Assembly: GCA_030593885.1 (NCBI GenBank)
Contig: JAUVGH010000021.1
Span: 1-33,858, forward strand
Source: Methanomassiliicoccales archaeon
Lineage (GTDB): Archaea; Thermoplasmatota; Thermoplasmata; RBG-16-68-12; SOIM01
DNA length: 33,858 nt
Reading direction: 5' to 3'
Both the position numbers and the translations under genes were made by a program. Shown one piece after another: positions 7,587 through 14,948 of the stretch. The notes beneath the pieces are model-generated. The model had not been told where the DNA came from and searched no databases. It saw only the letters and a list, made by a program, of their open reading frames with translations. Positions within the stretch are counted from its first letter, which is position 1, and each line of letters opens with the position of its first letter.

Positions 7587-9941
7587 ATGGGACATCTGGA
7601 CCGGAAGATGAGGAGAGACCTGTGGAGAATGAAGGGTCGAGCGATAGCGAGCGTTCTCCTGATCACCGTGGGCGCAATGCTGTACGTGTCCTTCATGGCC
7701 ATGATGCCGAGCGTTCAGACCTTCTTCTATGACTTTTACGAGGAGTCGGACTTCACGGACTTCGAGGTCTACGTGAACCGTGCTTTCATGAACGTGACCC
7801 AACAGCTCGAGGCTATTCCAGGAGTGGAGGCCGTCGAGCCCAGGCTGGTTTTCCCAGCAAGTGTGGCGTTGTCCAGCACTGAAGATGTCACGGGTCAATT
7901 ATACGGGGTCAACTCGAGCAGGGAGATGTTAGTGAACAGGCTGACCGTCACAAACGGACAATACCTCCATCCCTCCTATCCGAACGGGGTCCTTTTGGAC
8001 AAGAACTTCGCCGATAGCAAGGGTTACGATGTGGGCGATCAGATCGAGGTCATCATCCAGAACCAACCACACACATACACGATCAGGGGCCTGGTCGTCT
8101 CACCGGAGTTCCTATTCTGGGCGATCGACGCCGAGGCGATGATCCCGCTACCCGGGACCCTGGGAATCGTGTTCATGCCTTTGGAGACGCTGCAACAGGC
8201 CCTTCCCGCATACACTGGAGCCGTCAATCAATTCTCATTCCTGCTTACGGAAGATCTTGAAGAGGACGCGAAAGAAGACATCGTCGAGGTCCTATATCCT
8301 CCATTGCTGGTGCTGAATAAGGAGGACATCCCGGTCTACACACTCATAAAAGAGGATCTCGAACAGGGGGGAGGTTCCACGGGAGCAATAGCGCTTGTGT
8401 TCCTTCTTGTTGCTTTCTTCGTGGTCTACTCGGCATATGTTAGATTGGTCGCTAGCCAGAGGAGGGAGATCGGTGTGCTCAGAGGACTTGGATACTCACG
8501 CAGACGGATATTGTTCTCCTACATCTATCTCGCAGCGATTACAGGACTGGTGGGATCCATTCTAGGTGTCATACTGTCGATACCTCTGGGGTTCTATCTC
8601 ACTGATTGGTATATTCAAATGATCTTTGGCCTGACCTCAGATACAGTTCATTTCGATGTCATGTCAGGGATTGTTGGCCTTCTATTCGGACCGATAACGG
8701 CAGGCCTGGCCGCGGCCTTTGCCACCGTGAGCATCATCAGGCTCGAGGCGCATGAGGCAATCAGAGGGAGCACAGTGGACATGAAGCCTGTCAAGAAGAC
8801 CCTCCTTGAGCGCATCTTCGGCGTCTTCAGAGGCAAGAAGTTGTCCTATGCCACTATCTACATGAGCCGAAATCTGTCCAGAAGGAAGGTCAGAAGCGGA
8901 CTGATGGTCTTGGCAATAGCTGGGTCGTTCGTCCTTGGGGTCATGGGTCCTGTCATGGTCGATGCAATGGTCGTATCTGTCGACCTGGCTCTTGATGACA
9001 TCGAGAAATGGGACCTGCTTGTGGAGTTCTCTGGAACGGTAAATCAGACACAGGTAGATGGAATAGACTCTCTAACTGTAGACCACAAAGAACCTGTCTT
9101 ACGGATAGCTGGAACCGTTGGGGACGAGAACACTCCCGTAAGTTTGATTGGCATTCCATTGGACTCTGAACTCCACGAGTTCAAGCTGGATAAGGGAAGA
9201 GCATTCAACGCTCCGAACGAGACGGTAGTGACTACAATGATGGCAAAGGAGATTGGTGCGAGTGTTGGCGACACCTACGAGATGGGTGGTTTCACATTCC
9301 AAGTAACGGGCATTGCAAAGGACTTCCAAGAGGGATTCTTCATTCCAATATCGCAGGCCAGAACGATAGCGAATGCGAACACTACAATGGATCAGTATGC
9401 CACTGCCTTGTGGGTGCGAGCGGCGGACGGGCAGATATCGGAGGCTGAGGACTACTTCCGAGGCCTGCCTTTCGTCTCTTCGGTGACGGAGAAGACAGAG
9501 GTAAGCCAAGGCTTGAAGGACCTACTGTCGTCTTTCGGGGCCGCCATGTACATTTTCTCCATAATCGGCATACTGATGACGGTCCTCGTGGTCACCAACA
9601 TTGTGATGATCAGCGTGATGGAGAGGTACGTCGAATACGGTCAGATGAAGGCTATTGGGTACAAGCAGAAAACCATCCGGAGGATCGTGCTCTCAGAGGT
9701 TCTGATTCTTGCGATTGCAGGAGTTGGGGTGGGGATTCCGCTCTATTGGTTGGTTGGAGAGTGGTTCGTAACAATCATGGAGGAGTTTTTCTCGTTCTAT
9801 GAGAACATCATAGTCTGGGAACCAATGGTTGCCATGGCAATAGTGACGATAGTCGTGGCGCTTCTGGCAGCGTTGCCTGCAGTACGCCATCTTGGAAAGA
9901 TGGAGGTTGCGACCGTGATATCAGAGAGGCAGTTCGGGTAG
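7587..9941 (+). CDS. ABC transporter permease with two FtsX domains
   Basis: A 784-residue membrane protein. One helix at about residues 19-40 is followed by a large extracytoplasmic domain (about 41-265, MacB periplasmic-core-like); then helices at about 267-290, 314-342 and 359-385 form the first FtsX domain. A second half begins with a helix at about 437-458, a second outside domain (about 460-650), and helices at about 651-677, 705-727 and 747-767. The motif REIGVLRGLGYSRRRI and the later EYGQMKAIGYKQKTIRRI are the coupling segments that contact the ATPase. This duplicated layout matches archaeal and Gram-positive permeases of the DUF214/FtsX type. The cargo is unknown; the upstream chelatase-like gene raises the possibility of a tetrapyrrole, which is only an inference. 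Confidence 0.85.
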   Translation: MGHLDRKMRRDLWRMKGRAIASVLLITVGAMLYVSFMAMMPSVQTFFYDFYEESDFTDFEVYVNRAFMNVTQQLEAIPGVEAVEPRLVFPASVALSSTEDVTGQLYGVNSSREMLVNRLTVTNGQYLHPSYPNGVLLDKNFADSKGYDVGDQIEVIIQNQPHTYTIRGLVVSPEFLFWAIDAEAMIPLPGTLGIVFMPLETLQQALPAYTGAVNQFSFLLTEDLEEDAKEDIVEVLYPPLLVLNKEDIPVYTLIKEDLEQGGGSTGAIALVFLLVAFFVVYSAYVRLVASQRREIGVLRGLGYSRRRILFSYIYLAAITGLVGSILGVILSIPLGFYLTDWYIQMIFGLTSDTVHFDVMSGIVGLLFGPITAGLAAAFATVSIIRLEAHEAIRGSTVDMKPVKKTLLERIFGVFRGKKLSYATIYMSRNLSRRKVRSGLMVLAIAGSFVLGVMGPVMVDAMVVSVDLALDDIEKWDLLVEFSGTVNQTQVDGIDSLTVDHKEPVLRIAGTVGDENTPVSLIGIPLDSELHEFKLDKGRAFNAPNETVVTTMMAKEIGASVGDTYEMGGFTFQVTGIAKDFQEGFFIPISQARTIANANTTMDQYATALWVRAADGQISEAEDYFRGLPFVSSVTEKTEVSQGLKDLLSSFGAAMYIFSIIGILMTVLVVTNIVMISVMERYVEYGQMKAIGYKQKTIRRIVLSEVLILAIAGVGVGIPLYWLVGEWFVTIMEEFFSFYENIIVWEPMVAMAIVTIVVALLAALPAVRHLGKMEVATVISERQFG

Positions 9942-9947
9942 GCGGGA

Positions 9948-10661
9948 CTAGTCCTTCTCGATTATGCCTATGTAGTTCCCTATCTCAGGATCTCCGTACA
10001 AGATGTCCTTCACCTTCCAACCGGTCTCGTGGCAGAGCTCCATCATCTCCCCTGGAGAGACTAGAAGGAAGTCCCATGGCTTCCCCTTCCGGCCTTTGTA
10101 CTCGAAGACCAATGTGACCAAGCCGATGTCTCTCCCCCTTTCCAGATTCCACTGCAAATAATCTCGGTGATGTTTCCGATGTCCACCGGGCGTGATGGTC
10201 TGCGCAATAATCCTTCCGTTCTTTGTGGTGATCCTGTGGAGGTCTCTGAGCATCCTCCTTGTCTTCTTTTTCGACCCGGCTATGCCGAAGTTGTTCCCGA
10301 ACATTAGAACGGTCCCGAACGTTCCTGGTTTGAACTGAAGTTTGGTGGCATCCATCAATCTGCAATCCTTGAGGCCCCTCATCTTGGCAACATCAAGTGT
10401 CGCTTTGGAACAGTCAATCCCGGTGATCTTGAACGCTTTCCGCTGAAGATACAGAGCGATTCGGCCAGGGCCACAGCCAACATCCAGTACTCTGCCTTTC
10501 ACATGTTTGAGGGCTCTCTTTTCGTAAAGATCGAAGTCTGGATAGCTCCGGAAGTAAGTCTCAGGACTGAAGGGATCGACGTAGCCATCGTCTCTGGTGA
10601 TTGTGACGTTGACCTTCTTGCCCTCATAGTAGTCCCTGTTCGCTTCTCCGAAGACGTCCAT
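9948..10661 (-). CDS. Class I SAM-dependent methyltransferase
   Basis: A methyltransferase of about 237 residues with motif I GRVLDVGCGPGRIALYLQ, acidic ribose-binding residue in ITGIDCSKATLDVAKMRG, then CRLMDATKLQFKPGTFGTVLMFGNNFG and LHRITTKNGRIIAQT. The C-terminal half has HRKHHRDYLQWN and KGKPWDFLLVSPGEMMELCHETGW, typical of broad Methyltransf_11/25 proteins with unknown acceptors. The frame is open back to an ATG at 10718; further ATGs occur at 10673 and 10661. The last is taken because AGGAG lies 3 nt before it and a weak box A-like TTTAGCAA lies further upstream, but the choice is uncertain. It faces the permease gene, the two stops only 6 nt apart. Confidence 0.75.
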   Translation of the reverse strand: MDVFGEANRDYYEGKKVNVTITRDDGYVDPFSPETYFRSYPDFDLYEKRALKHVKGRVLDVGCGPGRIALYLQRKAFKITGIDCSKATLDVAKMRGLKDCRLMDATKLQFKPGTFGTVLMFGNNFGIAGSKKKTRRMLRDLHRITTKNGRIIAQTITPGGHRKHHRDYLQWNLERGRDIGLVTLVFEYKGRKGKPWDFLLVSPGEMMELCHETGWKVKDILYGDPEIGNYIGIIEKD

Positions 10662-10814
10662 ACTCTCCTGCATGCTCCTGACCAAACGCCAAATTGCTAA
10701 AGACCTTTCTCCACACATCGTGTTGATATGTTATCATTCTCAGAAACAGAACTACTTACAACTAAGCAACATGTAGTAACACCCTTTGATAACCCCCAAA
10801 CCAATCGATTCTCC

Positions 10815-11054
10815 ATGTCCGGAATAAGCTCGAAAGTGGGGCCCAACGGCCAACTTGTGATACCCGAAGAGATAGTCAACAGCCTAGATTGGAGGCCTGG
10901 CGCAGATGTCAGCCTTTCGATAGAGGACAACAGACTCGTTGCGAGGAAGTCGATCCCGAAGAGCGTCCCGCTCTTCTACACCCTGGCCATGAGGAGCCTC
11001 GAGGAGATGAGACGCAGAAAACAGGAAAGAAGAGACGAGGCGTTGAACTCGTAG
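10815..11054 (+). CDS. AbrB/SpoVT-type transcription-regulator-like protein
   Basis: A 79-residue protein whose first half, MSGISSKVGPNGQLVIPEEIVNSLDWRPG and the following strands to RLVARK, is a clear swapped-hairpin AbrB DNA-binding domain (the GQLVIPEEIV core is diagnostic). The C-terminal half is a basic helix (MRSLEEMRRRKQERRDEAL). AbrB-type proteins of this size are either small transcription factors or antitoxins to PIN toxins; no toxin gene follows. The frame is open from 10728, but the ATG at 10815 puts the domain at its normal distance from the N-terminus, with a TTTGATAAC box A-like string about 30 nt upstream. A T-run at 11069-11073 may end transcription. Confidence 0.75.
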   Translation: MSGISSKVGPNGQLVIPEEIVNSLDWRPGADVSLSIEDNRLVARKSIPKSVPLFYTLAMRSLEEMRRRKQERRDEALNS

Positions 11055-11111
11055 AACCGTTCCAAACCTTTTTCTCATACTTTAGAATACGTCAGCCCGG
11101 AAAGAGCCTGC

Positions 11112-12188
11112 ATGACCAGTGACTTCACGCCTTACCAGGTGGACAAGGCAACCTACAAACGATTCGACCAGAAGATGATTTGTTTTTCCAGATGGAGATG
11201 GGACGAGGATTTCATCGCCTACGGCAAGGGGATATACGACAATGCGCCTGCCAAGATCGCGCAGGGACAGGAAGGATACTCAAAGGAGGAGTTTGCCGCG
11301 ATCGAAGCGACCTGGCACGTTCACGACACCTTCGCCAGAATAAAGGCACTTAGCGCAGGCGAGCTTGAGAGGGATTCATTTCCGAACAAGATAGGTGATG
11401 TCTCAGGCTATACACCAGAGAGCAACTCCGCACAGGTCAAGAAGTTCGCTGAGGGCCTTGGATCTTCGATCGTGGGGACTACCAGGGTGAATCCTGACTG
11501 GATATATTCCAGGGATGTCAGAGGCAATTCCCTGAACCTGGAGAACCTCCCGTATGCTGTTGTGTTCGCAGTCCCCATGGATCAGGCCAAGCTGAAGAAG
11601 TCTCCGTCTTATGTTGCCTCGGCTGCAGTGGGCGTTGCATATTCGAGATGCAGGTTCGTCGGTGAGAGCCTGGCGGAGTTCATCAAGCGCTTGGGTTACA
11701 GTGCCCTGCCTGCGGTGAACGAAACTGCCATTTCAGTCCCCCTGGCCATAGATGCCGGCCTGGGAGAGTTCGCCAGGAACGGCCTCCTGATCGGAGAGAA
11801 GTGCGGAATGGGTGTGAGGATCGGCAAGGTTCTGACCGACATGCCCCTGGCTCAAGACACGCCTGTAAACCTGGGAGTGAGGAGATTCTGCACGAAATGC
11901 AAGAAATGCGCCGAGAACTGTCCTGCGAATGCGATCTCGTTCGAGGATCAACCTGACGGGAAGACATTGACAAAATCAAACAACCCAGGCATCCTGAAAT
12001 GGTACGTCAACGTGGACAGATGCTACAGCTTCTGGACCCACAACAGCTCCGACTGCTCCAATTGCGTCACTAGCTGCCCCTTCACCAAGCCGGATGATTG
12101 GCTCCACAACACGACAAGGTCCGTCATCAAGCGAACTGGAGCATTTGACAGACTGCTGGTCAAAATGGATGATTGGTTGTACGGATAG
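11112..12188 (+). CDS. Soluble reductive-dehalogenase-like corrinoid/Fe-S protein
   Basis: A 358-residue protein resembling the catalytic subunit of reductive dehalogenases. The block from about residue 191 to 260 follows the order found in that family: RLGYSALPAVNE, then VPLAIDAGLGEFARNGLLI, the metal/cobamide region GVRIGKVLTDMPL, and GVRRFC. Two four-cysteine sets follow: Cys260, 263, 266, 270 (CTKCKKCAENCP) and Cys304 with Cys315, 318, 322 (CSNCVTSCP), enough for two 4Fe-4S clusters. There is no twin-arginine signal peptide and no small membrane-anchor gene nearby, so it is probably cytoplasmic rather than respiratory. Epoxyqueuosine reductase (QueG) shares cofactors, but the motifs here fit dehalogenases better. 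Substrate unknown; it could catalyse cobamide-dependent reductive cleavage of halogenated or other compounds. Confidence 0.75.
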   Translation: MTSDFTPYQVDKATYKRFDQKMICFSRWRWDEDFIAYGKGIYDNAPAKIAQGQEGYSKEEFAAIEATWHVHDTFARIKALSAGELERDSFPNKIGDVSGYTPESNSAQVKKFAEGLGSSIVGTTRVNPDWIYSRDVRGNSLNLENLPYAVVFAVPMDQAKLKKSPSYVASAAVGVAYSRCRFVGESLAEFIKRLGYSALPAVNETAISVPLAIDAGLGEFARNGLLIGEKCGMGVRIGKVLTDMPLAQDTPVNLGVRRFCTKCKKCAENCPANAISFEDQPDGKTLTKSNNPGILKWYVNVDRCYSFWTHNSSDCSNCVTSCPFTKPDDWLHNTTRSVIKRTGAFDRLLVKMDDWLYG

Positions 12189-12189
12189 C

Positions 12190-12396
12190 CTACCTTTCTA
12201 TCTCGAACGCGATCTTCAGATGCGCCCTGAAGTTGGTGACCTGGTCATTCTCAACTGTCGCCTTCAGCCCGATCACGTCCACTCCCTTTATCCCCCTGAC
12301 GGTCTTCTTGGCCTCTTCCAAACCGGCCTTGATAGCATCTTCGAACCCGGTCGGTGATGCGCTGACCAGCTCTATCACTTTAACAACATTCGCCAA
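12190..12396 (-). CDS. Dodecin-family protein
   Basis: A 68-residue protein with the dodecin pattern: KVIELVSASPTGFEDAI in strand one and the helix, KKTVRGIKGVDVIGL in strand two, and FRAHLKIAFEIER in strand three. Dodecins form hollow 12-subunit shells that bind pairs of flavins (riboflavin, FMN or FAD), protecting the cell from free flavin. The start is a TTG at 12396, fixed by a near-perfect AGGAGGTGA 5 nt upstream; the in-frame GTG at 12405 lies inside that ribosome binding site. The strand-two position that carries the flavin-stacking Trp in many dodecins appears to be Gly here (IKGVDV), so ligand binding may differ. It converges tail to tail with the dehalogenase-like gene. Confidence 0.85.
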   Translation of the reverse strand: MANVVKVIELVSASPTGFEDAIKAGLEEAKKTVRGIKGVDVIGLKATVENDQVTNFRAHLKIAFEIER

Positions 12397-12401
12397 ATAG
12401 T

Positions 12402-12410
12402 TCACCTCCT
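12402..12410 (-). promoter_or_regulatory. Shine-Dalgarno site fixing the dodecin TTG start
   Basis: The minus strand reads AGGAGGTGA, then ACTAT, then the TTG at 12396. This strong site and spacing decide for the TTG start over the GTG it contains. Confidence 0.7.
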
Positions 12411-12459
12411 CTCCTTTTGAAAGGGTATTCCAATAGCACTAATAGTTATTTTGGGACAG

Positions 12460-12771
12460 CTACTCCCCGAAAGCCTCCAACGCCGCGGGCAGACACGCCA
12501 TCAACCCGTTCAACCCCGCAGCAGGTATGGTCACCAGCATGGAGCCGAATATCTCGTCTTTGGTCGCTCCACCTTCCAGAGCCATGGGTATGTGGGCCCT
12601 CACCGCGTTCGCATTTCCCAAAGCGGTCTGGACGCCAATGTAGATGAGATGTTTGGTCTTCTTGTCGGGGTGCGGATGCTCGTCCAATGTGCTGACAAAA
12701 TCCGAGAATCGTTCGTATATCTCCCCACCTTCTTCCATGAACAACTGGTAAGCCGACTTCTTTTCAGCCAA
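12460..12771 (-). CDS. Carboxymuconolactone decarboxylase-like (AhpD-fold) protein
   Basis: A 103-residue all-helical protein starting MAEKKSAYQLFMEEG. The segment from DKKTKHLIYIGVQTALGN to AHIPMALEGGATKDEIFG is the core of the CMD/AhpD fold. In peroxidase-linked AhpD proteins this core has a Cys-x-x-Cys pair before the conserved His; here the corresponding residues are in GNANAVRAH, so the Cys pair is absent while the His is kept. A thiol-disulfide role is therefore unlikely, and decarboxylase or other functions remain possible. Both candidate starts are TTG; 12771 is preferred because AAGGTGAT stands 3 nt before it and an AAATAACC box A-like string lies further upstream, too close for the 12795 start. 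Confidence 0.75.
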   Translation of the reverse strand: MAEKKSAYQLFMEEGGEIYERFSDFVSTLDEHPHPDKKTKHLIYIGVQTALGNANAVRAHIPMALEGGATKDEIFGSMLVTIPAAGLNGLMACLPAALEAFGE

Positions 12772-12842
12772 GGAATCACCTTTGCGCCAGGTCAATTATC
12801 CTTGTTGGTTATTTGTCTTTTGGAGCAGTTCTCATATCGTTG

Positions 12843-12854
12843 AAAAAGAAAAAA
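12843..12854 (-). terminator. T-rich putative terminator
   Basis: On the minus strand this is TTTTTTCTTTTT, about 200 nt downstream of the small Cys-rich gene at 13054-13317. Archaeal transcription commonly ends at such T-runs without a hairpin. The rest of 12855-13053 shows no convincing gene, apart from the out-of-frame extension described for the next gene. Confidence 0.35.
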
Positions 12855-13053
12855 GGGAGGCCAGTGCGTTCTAGAGAGGGGAAGGTGGGACACTTCTAGG
12901 AGAGAAGGGGACTATTAATCCCAAATCGCGGGTCTCCACATGTCGAACGCACCAGGCCTGCCCTATACAGCAACATTCCGAAGCAATCACTCCCTCCACA
13001 TCGGGCCGTTCTTGCCTTCATAGTTATTCTTTGTATCCTCCAATTCCGTTGGG

Positions 13054-13317
13054 TCAGCCGATCTCAGTGATATTTGCGGAGCGGTAGCCGCCACTGGTTT
13101 CGAACACTCCCCAAGCATCGTGGAACCGTCCCTCGGAGTTCTTCAGGATGTATTGCACCCCGCCTCTCCTCGGGCATGTGTAGCAGTTCTTCGAGTGGGC
13201 GTAACACAAACTCCGGAACCTGCAATTAAGCGCCAGCTCACTTCTCTTTGTAGCGAGATCCACTATTCTGATGTCTGCGGACATCTTCTGGGACACCTCT
13301 CCTCCTATTTCGTCCAT
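13054..13317 (-). CDS. Small Cys-rich hypothetical protein, possibly frameshifted
   Basis: An 87-residue frame starting MDEIGGEVSQKMSADIRIVD. I recognise no family. It contains four cysteines in CRFRSLCYAHSKNCYTCPRRGG, a spacing that could bind zinc or an Fe-S cluster. Codon use matches the neighbours (Arg mostly AGA/AGG or CGG, mixed ATA/ATC). GGGTGA precedes the ATG by 5 nt and a box A-like AGAATATA lies further upstream, which supports expression. The frame ends with ANITEIG, but a different minus-strand frame carries on as SADPTELEDTKNNYEGKNG to a stop at 12987, which looks like plausible protein; one indel near 13060-13075 would join them. Confidence 0.55.
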   Translation of the reverse strand: MDEIGGEVSQKMSADIRIVDLATKRSELALNCRFRSLCYAHSKNCYTCPRRGGVQYILKNSEGRFHDAWGVFETSGGYRSANITEIG

Positions 13318-13486
13318 ATCTTCACCCAGGTATATTCTCTGGCGCTGGTGGTATATGAGGTTTCTAGTCCGAAGTTCTCCCTATGATGAATATAGAATGG
13401 ACAGGATTGGTACAATAATTGGTTATGAGAAGATGTTCCTGCAGATTGGAAAAATGCAAAAGGGATGACCCCATTCACAGCATCGA

Positions 13487-13948
13487 ATGAAGTTCGAAGT
13501 GATCGCCAGGGCCATAATAATAGTTGAAGGGAAGGTCCTGTGCCAGAGGAATGTGGAAAAGGATGAATACGCCCTGCCAGGAGGCCACATCGAGAGAGGG
13601 GAGACGGTCCGGGAGACGCTGATAAGAGAGCTCGAGGAAGAGACCGGGATGCCCATATTCGTGGGGAAGTTGACGTACATCAACGAGAACTTCTTCGTGC
13701 AGGATGGAGAGGAGATTCATGAGATTGGATTCTATTTCTTGTCAAGCATCATCGGCGATATTCCCGAGACGATAGAGAGCAGGGAGGAACACATCGACTT
13801 CAGGTTCATCGACCTCGATCATCTGGAAGACAAAGATGTGTATCCCCGTTTCCTCAGGACGGTCCTGCCAGAGGATGCGAAGAAGAACTTCTCCGATACG
13901 TTGAAGCACATAATCCAGAAAGGGGAAGAAGAGCACTGGACAGAGTGA
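13487..13948 (+). CDS. Nudix hydrolase
   Basis: A 153-residue Nudix protein. The full Nudix box GX5EX7REUXEEXGU is present at residues 33-55: Gly33, Glu39, Arg47-Glu48, Glu51-Glu52 and Gly54, in GGHIERGETVRETLIRELEE. The Glu residues bind the Mg ions that cleave a nucleoside diphosphate linked to another group. The preceding strand (ARAIIIVEGKVLCQRN) and the ALPGGH turn are standard. The substrate (oxidised nucleotide, sugar nucleotide, mRNA-cap-like or other) cannot be told from sequence. The gene stands alone, separated from the TPR gene downstream by 46 nt. Confidence 0.9.
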   Translation: MKFEVIARAIIIVEGKVLCQRNVEKDEYALPGGHIERGETVRETLIRELEEETGMPIFVGKLTYINENFFVQDGEEIHEIGFYFLSSIIGDIPETIESREEHIDFRFIDLDHLEDKDVYPRFLRTVLPEDAKKNFSDTLKHIIQKGEEEHWTE

Positions 13949-13994
13949 TCTCTGAAAAACTAATTATCCAAGTTGCTGACTATCAGGAAACGAC

Positions 13995-14903
13995 ATGCCA
14001 TTGTTCCGCAGGAAGAAACCCAAAGCCCGCAAGGTCAGGATGAAGAAGTACTACCGGAAGGACGGGAGCACGATCGAACTGACAGAGGCGCAGGACAGAG
14101 AGACCAGAGAACTGGATGCCGAACTGAACTGGGACAAACCCGAGAGGTTGAAGGAGGTAGGGAAGGCATGCATCCAGAGCAAGTACTTCGACCTTGCCGA
14201 ATGGGTCTTCGAGAGGGTGATGGAGCTGGACGAGGACGATGATGAGGTCATCATAGAGTTCACCAGCGCCCTGCTAAACCAGGAGAGGTGGGACGAGGCT
14301 GAGGAAATGATGTCCGGATTTCTCATGACCAGCCCACGTTCGTCGGTCGGTCACCAGTTCATGGCGGCAATTCACGAGAAGAGGGGCGAGCACGAGGAAG
14401 CGACGGAAGAGATGAACAAGGCGCTCGAGTGCGACCCCAACAACGAGAGCGTCCTGTGGATGGTATACTGGAAGATTCACAAGGTCTCAGGGGACAATGG
14501 TGCACTGAAGAAGATGCAGGAACTGTCCACCGAGTTCCCTCAGGCATGGGGACCGATGTACGTAATGGCAAGACACTACGAGGACCTGAATCCAGATGTG
14601 GCCATGGAACATTACGAGACCGCGTTGAGGAAGGACGATGCGGGCCCGGTCTTGATCTCATACTCCGCATTCATGGGGAAGACTGGCAACCACAAGGAGA
14701 TGATCAGGGTGGTGGAGGAGAGCAGGAAGAAGAGTGAGGTGGACTTCAGGGTCCTGTTCAACCTCGGAGAAGCGTATCTGGAAGAGGGCAGGGTGGATGA
14801 GGCTCACGAGATATCCATCGAGCTCCAGGCCGTGGCGCCGCCGCCCTATCTGGGCAGGTTAAAGGACTTCGTTCACAGGGTCCATTCCGCCAAACGAGGA
14901 TGA
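13995..14903 (+). CDS. TPR-repeat protein
   Basis: A 302-residue soluble protein with a basic N-terminus (MPLFRRKKPKARKVRMKKYY) and then helical repeats of TPR type, for example the blocks around residues 62-92 (YFDLAEWVFERVMELDEDDD), 95-160 (ERWDEAEEMM, HEEATEEMNKALECDPNNE), 190-215 (NPDVAMEHYETAL) and 255-280 (NLGEAYLEEGRVDEAHEIS). Such repeats form a curved scaffold that binds other proteins. The basic N-terminus might touch nucleic acid, ribosomes or the membrane. No partner is suggested by the neighbours. AGGA stands 6 nt before the ATG. Confidence 0.75.
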   Translation: MPLFRRKKPKARKVRMKKYYRKDGSTIELTEAQDRETRELDAELNWDKPERLKEVGKACIQSKYFDLAEWVFERVMELDEDDDEVIIEFTSALLNQERWDEAEEMMSGFLMTSPRSSVGHQFMAAIHEKRGEHEEATEEMNKALECDPNNESVLWMVYWKIHKVSGDNGALKKMQELSTEFPQAWGPMYVMARHYEDLNPDVAMEHYETALRKDDAGPVLISYSAFMGKTGNHKEMIRVVEESRKKSEVDFRVLFNLGEAYLEEGRVDEAHEISIELQAVAPPPYLGRLKDFVHRVHSAKRG

Positions 14904-14948
14904 ATTGCCCCAAAGATACAAATATCTCCGAATTCTGTTCAGCTAGGG

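Noticed and set aside
11112-12188. Epoxyqueuosine reductase (QueG)
   Set aside because: Shared cofactors, but the order RLGYSALP, AGLGEFARNGLLI, DMPL, FC..C and the lack of a HEAT-repeat tail fit the reductive dehalogenase group better.
12940-13023. 27-codon plus-strand frame MSNAPGLPYTATFRSNHSLH onward
   Set aside because: Too short to judge, no ribosome binding site, and it lies antisense to the possible extension of the 13054 gene.
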